Source of the DNA: Alphaproteobacteria bacterium
GTDB taxonomy: Bacteria; Pseudomonadota; Alphaproteobacteria; Reyranellales; Reyranellaceae
NCBI GenBank assembly: GCA_016870055.1
Contig: VGCQ01000002.1
Location: 1 to 45,582 of the forward strand
DNA length: 45,582 bases
Reading direction: 5' to 3'
Each line of letters begins with the position of its first letter. Position 1 is the first letter of the stretch. Of the stretch, positions 8,650 through 15,829 are shown one piece after another. The notes under the pieces are model-generated. The model searched no databases and was not told the origin of the DNA. It saw only the letters and a list, made by a program, of their open reading frames with translations. The position numbers and the translations under genes are program-made.

Positions 8650-9084
8650 CTACGGCCGCAGCGCCGCCATATTGGCGTAGAGGCGACGCAGCGCCACCTT
8701 CAGAGCCTCAGCTTCTTTGGCGCTGAACCCCGCCAAAGCCACTCGCTCGTACCGTTCGGCGATAGGCAGAATGCGTTGCGTCAGGCGACGTCCGGCGGCG
8801 GTCGCGTGCAGGGTGACGGCGCGCGCGTCGCCTGGCGCACGCCGCCGCGCGACCAGGCCCTCGGACTCCATGTTGTCGACCAAGCGCGTCAGCGTCGACA
8901 CTTCGATTGCGGTGGTCTCGGCGAGGCCACCCATGCGCCGACCATCCCGCTCGCGCAGCGCCGCCAATACGCGCCAGGCCTGCAGGGTGGCGCCGAGTGG
9001 CCGCATTTCGGCGCTGAAGGCGGTGGCGATGCGGGCGCCGGCGCGGTTCAGCAAGTACGGCAGATAGGAATCGAGCGGTCCCAT
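8650..9084 (-). CDS. MarR family transcriptional regulator
   Basis: A 144-residue winged-helix regulator. The N-terminal helix (MGPLDSYLPYLLNRAGARI) is followed by the DNA-binding core with LQAWRVLAAL, the recognition-helix region EVSTLTRLVDNMESEGLV and the wing RRRAPGDARAVTLHATAAGR, which has the conserved D-x-R-A pattern of MarR proteins. The start is placed at 9084 because the longer frame to 9153 would run far into the monooxygenase gene; this leaves 4 bases between the genes. A MarR-style palindrome before the monooxygenase (10186-10205) is a natural target, which would make the operon self-regulated. The inducing ligand is unknown. Confidence 0.9.
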   Translation of the reverse strand: MGPLDSYLPYLLNRAGARIATAFSAEMRPLGATLQAWRVLAALRERDGRRMGGLAETTAIEVSTLTRLVDNMESEGLVARRRAPGDARAVTLHATAAGRRLTQRILPIAERYERVALAGFSAKEAEALKVALRRLYANMAALRP

Positions 9085-9088
9085 GGCG

Positions 9089-10147
9089 TCAACCGACGAA
9101 GTGCGGCGCCACTTCGCACATGAAGCGTTCCATCTGCTCCTTGACCAGCGCATGCGGCTTCTGGCCGTAGTTGAAGTAGAGGATCACCTCGGCCACGCCG
9201 GCCCGCTCGACCTGCTTCAACGTATCGACGATGTGCTGCGGGCTGCCGCACAGGATCGACTTGTCGGTGAGCTTTTCGGGCCGCATGTCGCGCAGGATGT
9301 TCACGATGTCGACGAAGTACTTGTAGGTCGGCGGCACCTTCTCACCCGACGACGAGGGGAACGCCGCGATCAGCGCGTCCTGGAAGTAGCGTACCAGCGC
9401 TTCCTTGCCGTACTGCTCTTCCGCCGGCGTCGAGGCGATGTGCACGAAGTACGAGCACATGGCTCGCCGCATCGGCCGCTTGTAGGTCGTCTCGCAGGTT
9501 TCCTTGTAGACCTGCACCGCCTGGGCAAGCGAGCCGTAGACCATGGCGGCGGCGAACGGCGCATAGATCACATTCCAGTCGTGCCGGGCGGCAAGTTCCA
9601 TCGACGGCCGCGAGAAGCAGGCGACATAGGGGCGCAGCGGCTGCTGCACGGGCCGCGGCCGCACCTCGACGTCCTTGAACTCGTAGAACCTGCCCTTGTG
9701 CGACCACTTGCCGGGCTCGGTCCAGGCGCGCCAAACGATCTCCAAGCCCTCGGCGAAAAGCTCGGCCGAGTCCTCGAACGGTGCCTGGAAGGGATCGTAC
9801 TCCTTGCGGTCGTAGCCCCGGCCGGCGGCGAAGTCGACGCGACCGCCTGACAGCAGGTCGAGCGTCGCCCATTCCTCGGCGACATGCAGCGGGTGATGCA
9901 CCGGCAGAAGCGTGACGGCAGGAGCGAGCCGGAGCTTGGTCGTGGCGCCGGCGAGCTGGGCGAGCATTGCCAGCGGCGAGGCGTTGACGCCGAGCAGGCT
10001 GAAATGGTGCTCGCCGATCCAAGCCGAGTTCAGCCCGACTTTCTCCGCCCACAGCGCCTCGGCATAGATGTCCCTGAGGAATGCCTCGGGCGTGCGCGGA
10101 TTGCCGGGATAGCGATTGTCACTCAGCGTGAAATAGCCGAACTGCAT
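9089..10147 (-). CDS. LLM class flavin-dependent oxidoreductase (luciferase-like monooxygenase)
   Basis: A 352-residue TIM-barrel flavoenzyme of the bacterial luciferase superfamily. Diagnostic parts are MQFGYFTLSDN at the start, AEKVGLNSAWIGEHHFS (the EHH segment is a hallmark of this group), LAPAVTLLPVHHPLHVAEEWATLDLLSGGRVDFAAGRGY and, towards the end, LCGSPQHIVDTLKQ, which helps bind flavin phosphate. FMN reduced by a separate reductase would be the expected cofactor. The ATG at 10147 is chosen over the longer frame to 10201 because GGAGGAG precedes it at the right distance. It is first in the minus-strand cluster with MarR, PPOX and MetE-like genes, so a role in oxidative breakdown of a small organic or sulfur compound is plausible but unproven. 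Confidence 0.92.
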   Translation of the reverse strand: MQFGYFTLSDNRYPGNPRTPEAFLRDIYAEALWAEKVGLNSAWIGEHHFSLLGVNASPLAMLAQLAGATTKLRLAPAVTLLPVHHPLHVAEEWATLDLLSGGRVDFAAGRGYDRKEYDPFQAPFEDSAELFAEGLEIVWRAWTEPGKWSHKGRFYEFKDVEVRPRPVQQPLRPYVACFSRPSMELAARHDWNVIYAPFAAAMVYGSLAQAVQVYKETCETTYKRPMRRAMCSYFVHIASTPAEEQYGKEALVRYFQDALIAAFPSSSGEKVPPTYKYFVDIVNILRDMRPEKLTDKSILCGSPQHIVDTLKQVERAGVAEVILYFNYGQKPHALVKEQMERFMCEVAPHFVG

Positions 10148-10185
10148 AGTGCTCCTCCGACCGCACGACCATCGCGCGTCGGCTG

Positions 10186-10205
10186 TTATTTGTAAATGCA
10201 AATAA
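10186..10205. promoter_or_regulatory. AT-rich 20-bp palindrome, candidate MarR operator
   Basis: TTATTTG (10186-10192) and its exact complement CAAATAA (10199-10205) flank a 6-base spacer, 38 bases upstream of the start of the monooxygenase gene. The size, symmetry and AT richness in a GC-rich background fit MarR-family binding sites, and a marR gene is the second gene of the operon. The palindrome is seen; binding is inferred. Confidence 0.55.
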
Positions 10206-10317
10206 TTGGCCGTGGGCCGCCACCCCGCCGATCGAAACCGACATCATGCGCGTCGCCGTCGACCGCTCGAGGGGCCGCGAACCCGAGCGAGCGGATCCTC
10301 GACAAGAAGAAGACCGG

Positions 10318-11220
10318 CTATGCGGCCTTCGCCGGAACCTCCGACAGCGACACGATCCAGTCGCGAAACGCCTTGATCTTGCGTCGCCGGATCCCCTCCG
10401 GCGGATAGACCAGGTAGTAGGCAAGCTCGGTCGACATCTTGAAATCGAACGGCACGACCAGCCGGCCGGCCTTGAGGTCGGGATCGACCAACGGCTGGCG
10501 CCCGAGCGCCACGCCCATGCCGTCCATCGCCGCCTGGTAGGCGGCGAGCGCAAAGTCGAACGACACGCCGCGCGAGGCGTCGATGTTCTTGATGCCGGCC
10601 GCGGTCAGCCAGACCTGCCAGTCGTCGGGAAACGAGCCGATATGCAGCAAAGTGAAGCGCCTGAGGTCGGCCGGCCGCTTCAGCGCGCTGGGCCCCTTGA
10701 TCAGCGAAGGCGCACAGACCGGCATGATGTCTTCGCTGACCAGCCGCTCGGCGGTGAGCGAGGGCCACTGGCCGCGGCCGTAGCGGATGCCGATGTCGAC
10801 GTCCTCGCGACTGAAATCGACCAGCCCGGTGGTGGTGCTGACGCGCACGTCGATCTCGGGATGGGCGCGCTGAAAGCCGCCCAGGCGCGGCACCAGCCAC
10901 TTCACGGCAAACGACGAGGTCGTGGTGACCGTGAGATGGCCGCCGCGATCCTTCTGCAGCAACTTCTCGGTCGCCTCGTTCAGCTGATCGAACGCCGAGC
11001 GCACCGCCGGGAGATAGGCTTGGCCGGCCTCGGAGAGCAGCAGAGAGCGGTTGCGGCGCACGAACAATTTTAATCCGAGGCGCTGTTCCAGGCCGCGCAC
11101 CTGATGGCTGATCGCGGCCTGGGTGACGCTCAACTCCTCAGCAGCATCGGTAAAACTCATATGGCGTGCGGCGGCTTCGAAGGCACGCAAACCGTTGAGC
11201 GGCGGCAGGGTTCGCTTCAT
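10318..11220 (-). CDS. LysR family transcriptional regulator, GcvA-like
   Basis: A 300-residue LysR-type regulator. The N-terminal helix-turn-helix is typical of the GcvA group: PPLNGLRAFEAAARHMSF, then AAEELSVTQAAISHQVRGLEQ and LFVRRNRSLLLSE. The remainder is the two-lobed effector domain, with motifs such as DIGIRYGRGQWP shared by GcvA homologues. The ATG at 11220 is preferred to the frame opening at 11262 because AAGGAG lies just upstream. It is divergent from a DUF1127 gene, a layout repeated at 25950-27257 with a paralogous regulator. GcvA itself controls glycine cleavage in Escherichia coli; the many GcvA-like paralogues in alphaproteobacteria have other, mostly unknown, targets. Confidence 0.92.
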   Translation of the reverse strand: MKRTLPPLNGLRAFEAAARHMSFTDAAEELSVTQAAISHQVRGLEQRLGLKLFVRRNRSLLLSEAGQAYLPAVRSAFDQLNEATEKLLQKDRGGHLTVTTTSSFAVKWLVPRLGGFQRAHPEIDVRVSTTTGLVDFSREDVDIGIRYGRGQWPSLTAERLVSEDIMPVCAPSLIKGPSALKRPADLRRFTLLHIGSFPDDWQVWLTAAGIKNIDASRGVSFDFALAAYQAAMDGMGVALGRQPLVDPDLKAGRLVVPFDFKMSTELAYYLVYPPEGIRRRKIKAFRDWIVSLSEVPAKAA

Positions 11221-11244
11221 GGCGGCTCCTTCACATGAGCTATT

Positions 11245-11274
11245 CTTATCAAAATAGGACAAACGGTCGTTTGT
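11245..11274. promoter_or_regulatory. Shared LysR/DUF1127 motif and overlapping 16-bp palindrome
   Basis: Two signals overlap in the divergent intergenic space. CTTATCAAAATAGGACAAA at 11245-11263 closely resembles CTTAGCGCAAATAGGCCAAA at 26943-26962 in the second LysR/DUF1127 module. ACAAACGGTCGTTTGT at 11259-11274 is an inverted repeat with perfect 7-base arms and a 2-base centre. Position between two divergent genes fits an operator for the neighbouring LysR protein. The sequences are seen; the regulator that binds is inferred. Confidence 0.5.
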
Positions 11275-11339
11275 AAAGGACCTTCCCCGGGCTCACATCC
11301 ATTTTTATCCAGCTGTCACTTCATTTGTGGAGAAATCCC

Positions 11340-11543
11340 ATGGCCAACATATCCCTCCACTGCCGCGCCGAGGTGCCGCTCACCGCCACCGTTTCGGTGC
11401 TCGGCGAGCTTTTCGCGACTTGGCGTCGCCGCGTCCGCGAGCGGAACGAGCTCGCCACGCTCGATCAGCGCACGCTGCGCGACCTCGGACTGAGCGAAGG
11501 TGACGTCCAGTTCGAAGCCAACAAGCCCTTCTGGCGCACCTGA
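11340..11543 (+). CDS. DUF1127 domain small protein (YjiS-like)
   Basis: A 67-residue protein. The C-terminal half holds the DUF1127 signature: WRRRVRERNELATLDQRTLRDLGLSEGDV, with arginine-rich helix, the pair LxxLDxRxLxDLGL, and a closing FW before the last two residues. DUF1127 proteins are short and basic; several in alphaproteobacteria affect phosphate or carbon metabolism or RNA binding, but this one cannot be assigned a role. The ATG at 11340 has GGAG 7 bases upstream; a TTG five codons earlier is less likely. It is monocistronic, closed by a strong terminator, and divergent from the GcvA-like gene. Confidence 0.85.
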   Translation: MANISLHCRAEVPLTATVSVLGELFATWRRRVRERNELATLDQRTLRDLGLSEGDVQFEANKPFWRT

Positions 11544-11602
11544 TCTTCATCCGGAGCCGGCCCGTTCCCACCCTGCGCGGGCCATTCCTTCTCCGGACAC
11601 TG

Positions 11603-11646
11603 GCCGGCGGTCGATCCTCAGCCTCCCTATCGACCGCCGGCTTTTT
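11603..11646 (+). terminator. Rho-independent terminator after the DUF1127 gene
   Basis: A perfect 13-base stem, GCCGGCGGTCGAT (11603-11615) with its complement at 11629-11641, encloses a 13-base loop and is followed directly by five T (11642-11646). It lies 60 bases after the DUF1127 stop codon. Confidence 0.9.
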
Positions 11647-11694
11647 CTTCCCCGCTGTCTTTGCCTGGCTGCCGGCCTCTGCTAGAGGCCGCGC

Positions 11695-12909
11695 GTGGCG
11701 CTTTCAGACCCCCAGATCCAGGCCCTTGCCCGCGACGCCATGCAGCGCGCCACCGCCGGCGACTTCGTCGGTGCCGAGCCGTTGCTGGCGCAAATCGTCG
11801 AGGCGCGGCCCAATTCGGGACAAGCGTTGCACCTGCTCGGCCAGGCGCGGCTGAAGCTCGGCCGCTTTGCCGAAGCGCGCGAGCCGTTGGAACGCGCCGC
11901 CAAGTTCCTGCCCAAGGAAGCGGCCGCTCAGGTCAACCTGGCCGGCTGCCTCGTCCATCTCGGCGAGCACGCCGGCGCGCTCGCGGCGCTCGATCGTGCG
12001 ACGCAGCTGAAGCCGGGCGACGCCGCGATCGCCCATAACCGCGGCCGCGCCCTGGAAGCGCTCGGACGGGCCGACGACGCCGAACGCGCCTACGACGAGG
12101 CGCTGGCGATCGACCATCGCCTGATGGCCTCGCTCAGCGCCCGCGCCAACCTGCTGGCCGCGCGCGGCGAATGGGTGGGAGCGCTCAACGACCTCGAGAC
12201 GGCGCTCACAGAGCGGCCAGGCGATCCGCACCTGCGCCTGCGCCGCGGCGAGCTGCTGCTGCGCCAGGGCGACTGGCTGCGCGGCCTGCCGGACCACGAG
12301 GCCCGCCTGGAGTTGCCGACCGAACGCTACAGACCCGACCTGCCGCATTGGCAGGGCCAGCCGCTGGCCGGCCGGCTGCTGATCTATCCCGAGCAAGCCG
12401 ACATCGACGGCGATGCCGCGGTGCGCGACGCGCTGATGCTGGCGCGCGGCATCGACGCCGTGCTGCAATGCTCAGCGAAGGTCGCGGCATGGCTGGACCG
12501 ACCGACCATGCGACGCGGCGAGCCGCTCGACGGCTTCGCCGCCGCAGCGCCGCTGCGCAGCCTGCCCTATCTCCTGGGCTGGACACTCGAAACCCTACCG
12601 CCGCCGGCTGCCGGCTGGCCCAAGCCGGTATCGGCCGACCGCGTCGGCTGGTTCGCTGCCGCCGAACCGCCGCCAGGCGTGTCCGTCGAACGCAATCCCG
12701 AACAAGTCGCGAGCTGCAGGCTGGTCGTCGGTGACGATGCACCGCCCGTTCATCTCGCCGCCCTGCTGGGCATTCCGGCGATCCTGCTGGCGCCGAGAGC
12801 GGACTGGCCGTGGGGTCCGCGCAGCGGTCCCTCGCCCTGGTATGCATCGCTCGAAGTCTGGCATGCGCTCGATTCCGAGACGCTGGCGGCGCGGCTTGCG
12901 AGGTGCTGA
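11695..12909 (+). CDS. TPR protein with degenerate GT41-like C-terminal domain
   Basis: A 404-residue protein. Residues about 8-205 are consecutive tetratricopeptide repeats (for example ALHLLGQARLKLGRFAEAREPLERA and IAHNRGRALEALGRADDAERAYDEALAI). The rest resembles the glycosyltransferase-like domain that follows TPRs in many proteobacterial proteins: PHWQGQPLAGRLLIYPEQA, and near the end PWGPRSGPSPWYASLEVW, matching the usual WxWG...SPWYPSLRLF ending. The family's GLGDxIQF nucleotide-sugar-associated motif is replaced by DIDGDAAVRD, so catalysis is doubtful. The likely start is GTG at 11695 with no strong ribosome binding site. leuC follows after 27 bases. A scaffold or binding role is possible; no substrate can be named. 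Confidence 0.8.
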   Translation: MALSDPQIQALARDAMQRATAGDFVGAEPLLAQIVEARPNSGQALHLLGQARLKLGRFAEAREPLERAAKFLPKEAAAQVNLAGCLVHLGEHAGALAALDRATQLKPGDAAIAHNRGRALEALGRADDAERAYDEALAIDHRLMASLSARANLLAARGEWVGALNDLETALTERPGDPHLRLRRGELLLRQGDWLRGLPDHEARLELPTERYRPDLPHWQGQPLAGRLLIYPEQADIDGDAAVRDALMLARGIDAVLQCSAKVAAWLDRPTMRRGEPLDGFAAAAPLRSLPYLLGWTLETLPPPAAGWPKPVSADRVGWFAAAEPPPGVSVERNPEQVASCRLVVGDDAPPVHLAALLGIPAILLAPRADWPWGPRSGPSPWYASLEVWHALDSETLAARLARC

Positions 12910-12936
12910 TATCCGCAGCACGCGGAGGAACCCTCG

Positions 12937-14331
12937 ATGGCCAAGACCCTGTTCGACAAGATCTGGGACAGCCACGTCATCACCGATCTCGGCAACGGCT
13001 TCGTGCTGTTGCATATCGATCGCCTGCTGTTGCACGACCTGTCGGGCGCACGCGCCCTGCGCGAGGTGACGGAGAAGGGCTATACGCCGGCCCAGCCGCG
13101 GCTGATCTACGCCACGCCCGACCATGCGATCTCGACGGCGCCCGGCCGCACCGAGGAGACTTTTCCGCCCGGCGCACCGCTGCTGCGCGGCCTGCGCGCC
13201 AACACCGCCAAGTTCGGCATCCGCCTGTTCGACATCGGCCAGGATGGCAACGGCATCGTGCATGTCGTGGGGCCCGAGCAGGGCTTGACCTTGCCCGGCA
13301 CGACCTTGGTGTGTGGCGACAGCCACACCTGCACTCATGGCGGCATGGGCTCGCTCGCCTTCGGCATCGGCTCGTCGGAGCTCGAGCATGTGCTGGCGAC
13401 CCAGACCATGGTGCAGCGCAAGCCCAAGCGGCTGCGCGTGCACTTCGACGGCGCCCTCCCGCAGGGCGTCACGGCCAAGGACATGATCCTGCATCTGATC
13501 GGCGAACTCGGCACGGCAGCCGGCACAGGCCATGCCGTCGAATATGCCGGCTCGGCGATCCGAGGCCTGCCGGTCGAGGGCCGGTTGACGCTGTGCAATC
13601 TCTCGATCGAGATGGGCGCGCGGACCGGCATGGTGGCGCCCGACGATACGACCTACGAGTACCTCGCCGGCCGCGACTACGCTCCCAAAGGCGCGATGTG
13701 GGATCGCGCGGTGGCGCACTGGCGCAGCCTGCCGTCCGATGCCGATGCCGAATTCGACCGCGAGCACACGATCGACATGGCCAAGGTGGCGCCGCAGATC
13801 ACCTGGGGCACCAGCCCCGAGCACGTGATCGCCGTCGACCGACCGATCCCCGATCCTACTGCGGGCCCGGAAGACAAGCGGGCGGCTTGGCTGGCAGCCT
13901 TGCAGTATCAGGGGCTTGAGCCAGGCAAGCCGATCGAAGGCACCAAGATCGATTGGGTGTTCATCGGCTCCTGCACCAACAGCCGGCTCTCCGACCTGCG
14001 CGACGCCGCCGCGATCGCCAAGGGCCGGCACAAGGCGCCGCACGTCCATGCCTGGATCGTGCCCGGCTCGGAGCGGGTGAAGCGCCAAGCCGAGGCCGAA
14101 GGGCTCGACCGCGTGTTCAAGGATGCCGGATTTGAATGGCGCGAGCCCGGCTGCTCGATGTGCATTGCCTCCAACGGCGAGCGCGTGCCGGCCGGACAGC
14201 GCAGCGTCTCGACCTCCAACCGCAACTTCGTCGGCCGCCAGGGACCGGGCGCCCGCACCCACCTCGCCAGCCCCGCCATGGCCGCAGCGGCGGCGATCAA
14301 GGGCGCCATCGCCGACGTGCGGAAGCTTTAG
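12937..14331 (+). CDS. leuC: 3-isopropylmalate dehydratase large subunit
   Basis: The 464-residue large subunit of isopropylmalate isomerase, which with LeuD interconverts 2- and 3-isopropylmalate in leucine biosynthesis through a [4Fe-4S] cluster. Cluster ligands are C346 (GSCTNSR) and C406 and C409 (PGCSMCIA). Other aconitase-family motifs are GDSHTCTHGGMGSLAFGIG (127-145) and STSNRNFVGRQG near the end. Length is normal for bacterial LeuC (about 465-470). A GGAGG-containing ribosome binding site precedes the ATG, and leuD starts 9 bases after the stop. leuB and leuA are not in the window. Confidence 0.97.
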   Translation: MAKTLFDKIWDSHVITDLGNGFVLLHIDRLLLHDLSGARALREVTEKGYTPAQPRLIYATPDHAISTAPGRTEETFPPGAPLLRGLRANTAKFGIRLFDIGQDGNGIVHVVGPEQGLTLPGTTLVCGDSHTCTHGGMGSLAFGIGSSELEHVLATQTMVQRKPKRLRVHFDGALPQGVTAKDMILHLIGELGTAAGTGHAVEYAGSAIRGLPVEGRLTLCNLSIEMGARTGMVAPDDTTYEYLAGRDYAPKGAMWDRAVAHWRSLPSDADAEFDREHTIDMAKVAPQITWGTSPEHVIAVDRPIPDPTAGPEDKRAAWLAALQYQGLEPGKPIEGTKIDWVFIGSCTNSRLSDLRDAAAIAKGRHKAPHVHAWIVPGSERVKRQAEAEGLDRVFKDAGFEWREPGCSMCIASNGERVPAGQRSVSTSNRNFVGRQGPGARTHLASPAMAAAAAIKGAIADVRKL

Positions 14332-14340
14332 GAGCACGCC

Positions 14341-14958
14341 ATGGAAAAGTTCACCAAGGTGACCGGCGTCGCCGCGCCGCTGATGCGCCAGAACGTAGAT
14401 ACCGACCTCATCATCCGGATCGAGCGGCTGGTCGACAATACCAGCCGGCAAGGGCTGGGACCGCATTGCTTCGAGCAGATCCGCCTAAAACCCGACGGCA
14501 GCGAAAACCCCGACTGCATCTTCAACCAGGAGCCCTATCGCGATCCGCCGATCATCCTGTCGGCCGAGAATTTCGGCTGCGGCTCGAGCCGCGAGGGTGC
14601 GGTGTGGGCGCTGGCCGGCATGGGCGTGAAGGTGGTGATCGCCCCATCGTTCGGCGACATCTTCTACAACAACTGTTTCCAGAACGGGCTGCTGCCCGTG
14701 GCCTTGCCACTGGCCGAGGTCCAGCAACTCGCCGACGAGATGCGCGCCTCACCCGGCAACGCGCGGGTCACGGTCGACCTCGAGCAGAGCCAGGTCGTGT
14801 CGCCGACCGGCCGCGTCATCCCCTTCACGATCGACGCCCGCCGCCAGCATGCGCTGTTGAACGGGCTCGACGACATCGCCCAGACGCTAACCCACAAGGA
14901 CAAGGTCGAAGCCTGGCAGAGCGCCGACCGGAATGCGCGACCCTGGGTCTGGCTGTGA
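14341..14958 (+). CDS. leuD: 3-isopropylmalate dehydratase small subunit
   Basis: The 205-residue swivelling domain subunit that partners LeuC. It carries the family motifs VDTDLIIRI near the N-terminus (usually NxDTDxIxP), ILSAENFGCGSSREGAVWAL (substrate-binding loop with GCGSSRE), and VVIAPSFGDIFYNNCFQNGLLP. Residues after about 150 form the closing strands and helix. Usual length is about 200. GGAGCACGCC precedes the start, and the EamA permease gene begins immediately after the stop, so the three genes are probably co-transcribed. Confidence 0.97.
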   Translation: MEKFTKVTGVAAPLMRQNVDTDLIIRIERLVDNTSRQGLGPHCFEQIRLKPDGSENPDCIFNQEPYRDPPIILSAENFGCGSSREGAVWALAGMGVKVVIAPSFGDIFYNNCFQNGLLPVALPLAEVQQLADEMRASPGNARVTVDLEQSQVVSPTGRVIPFTIDARRQHALLNGLDDIAQTLTHKDKVEAWQSADRNARPWVWL

Positions 14959-14962
14959 TCGC

Positions 14963-15826
14963 TTGACCGCGCCGCACACGCTCGCCGCACTGTTGATCGT
15001 GGCGACCTGGGGCCTGAACTTCACGGTCATCCGCTTCGGCCTCGACGAGTTCACACCCTTCACCTTCGCCACCTGGCGCTTCGTGCTGTGCGCCTTGCCG
15101 ATCGTCTTCGTGGCCAAGCCAGCGATCTCGTGGACCATGCTCGCCGGCATCGGCGGCTTCATGTTCGCCGGCCAGTTCGTCTTTCTGTTCCTCGCGATGG
15201 AAGCCGGCCTGCCGCCCGGCCTTACCTCGGTGCTGGTGCAGCTGCAGGGCCCGCTCACCGTTGTGCTCGCCGCCTTGTTCCTGCGCGAACGGGCGACGCG
15301 CGGCCAATGGCTGGGGCTGGCGATCGCCGCCGTCGGCGTGGTGTTGATCGCCCGCTCGGTCGAGGGGCCGGTCGGCATACTGGCGATCGGCCTGGCGCTC
15401 TGCTCGGCGCTGACTTGGGCCGCCGGCAATCTCTTCTTCCGTTCCGCCCGCGGTGCGTCGATGTTCGCCGTCACCGTCTGGGCAAGCGTGCTGCCGATCC
15501 CGCCGCTCGCCGCGGTCGGACTGCTGCTCGACGGGCCGACCGCACTCCTGACGCCGATCCTGGCGCCGACCTGGAAGGGGTGGTTCGTGCTCTTCTACAC
15601 CGTCGCGCCGGTGATGTGGCTGGGCTACCTGATCTGGGGCACGCTGCTCGCGACCTACCCCGCGGCCAAGGTCGGTCCGATCTCGCTCCTGGTACCGTGC
15701 GTGGCTCTGGTCTTTGCCGCTTTGCTGGTCGGTGAGCCGATCGGCGGCTTGCGGCTGCTCGGCGTGGTCGTCGTCCTGGGCGGCGTGGCGCTCGGCCTTT
15801 TCGCCTCGACGCGACGCCTGCGCTGA
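14963..15826 (+). CDS. EamA/DMT family transporter (RhaT-like permease)
   Basis: An inner-membrane permease of about 287 residues with ten predicted membrane segments arranged as two EamA repeats. The first repeat opens LAALLIVATWGLNFTVIRFGL, a near-standard start with the WGxNF motif; the second begins near GILAIGLALCSALTWAAGNLFF. The TTG at 14963, 4 bases after the leuD stop, gives the usual short N-terminus; an ATG at 14933 in the same frame would overlap leuD by 26 bases and cannot be excluded. These drug/metabolite transporters export amino acids and other metabolites; being next to leuCD hints at, but does not prove, amino-acid export. Confidence 0.87.
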   Translation: MTAPHTLAALLIVATWGLNFTVIRFGLDEFTPFTFATWRFVLCALPIVFVAKPAISWTMLAGIGGFMFAGQFVFLFLAMEAGLPPGLTSVLVQLQGPLTVVLAALFLRERATRGQWLGLAIAAVGVVLIARSVEGPVGILAIGLALCSALTWAAGNLFFRSARGASMFAVTVWASVLPIPPLAAVGLLLDGPTALLTPILAPTWKGWFVLFYTVAPVMWLGYLIWGTLLATYPAAKVGPISLLVPCVALVFAALLVGEPIGGLRLLGVVVVLGGVALGLFASTRRLR

Positions 15827-15829
15827 GCA

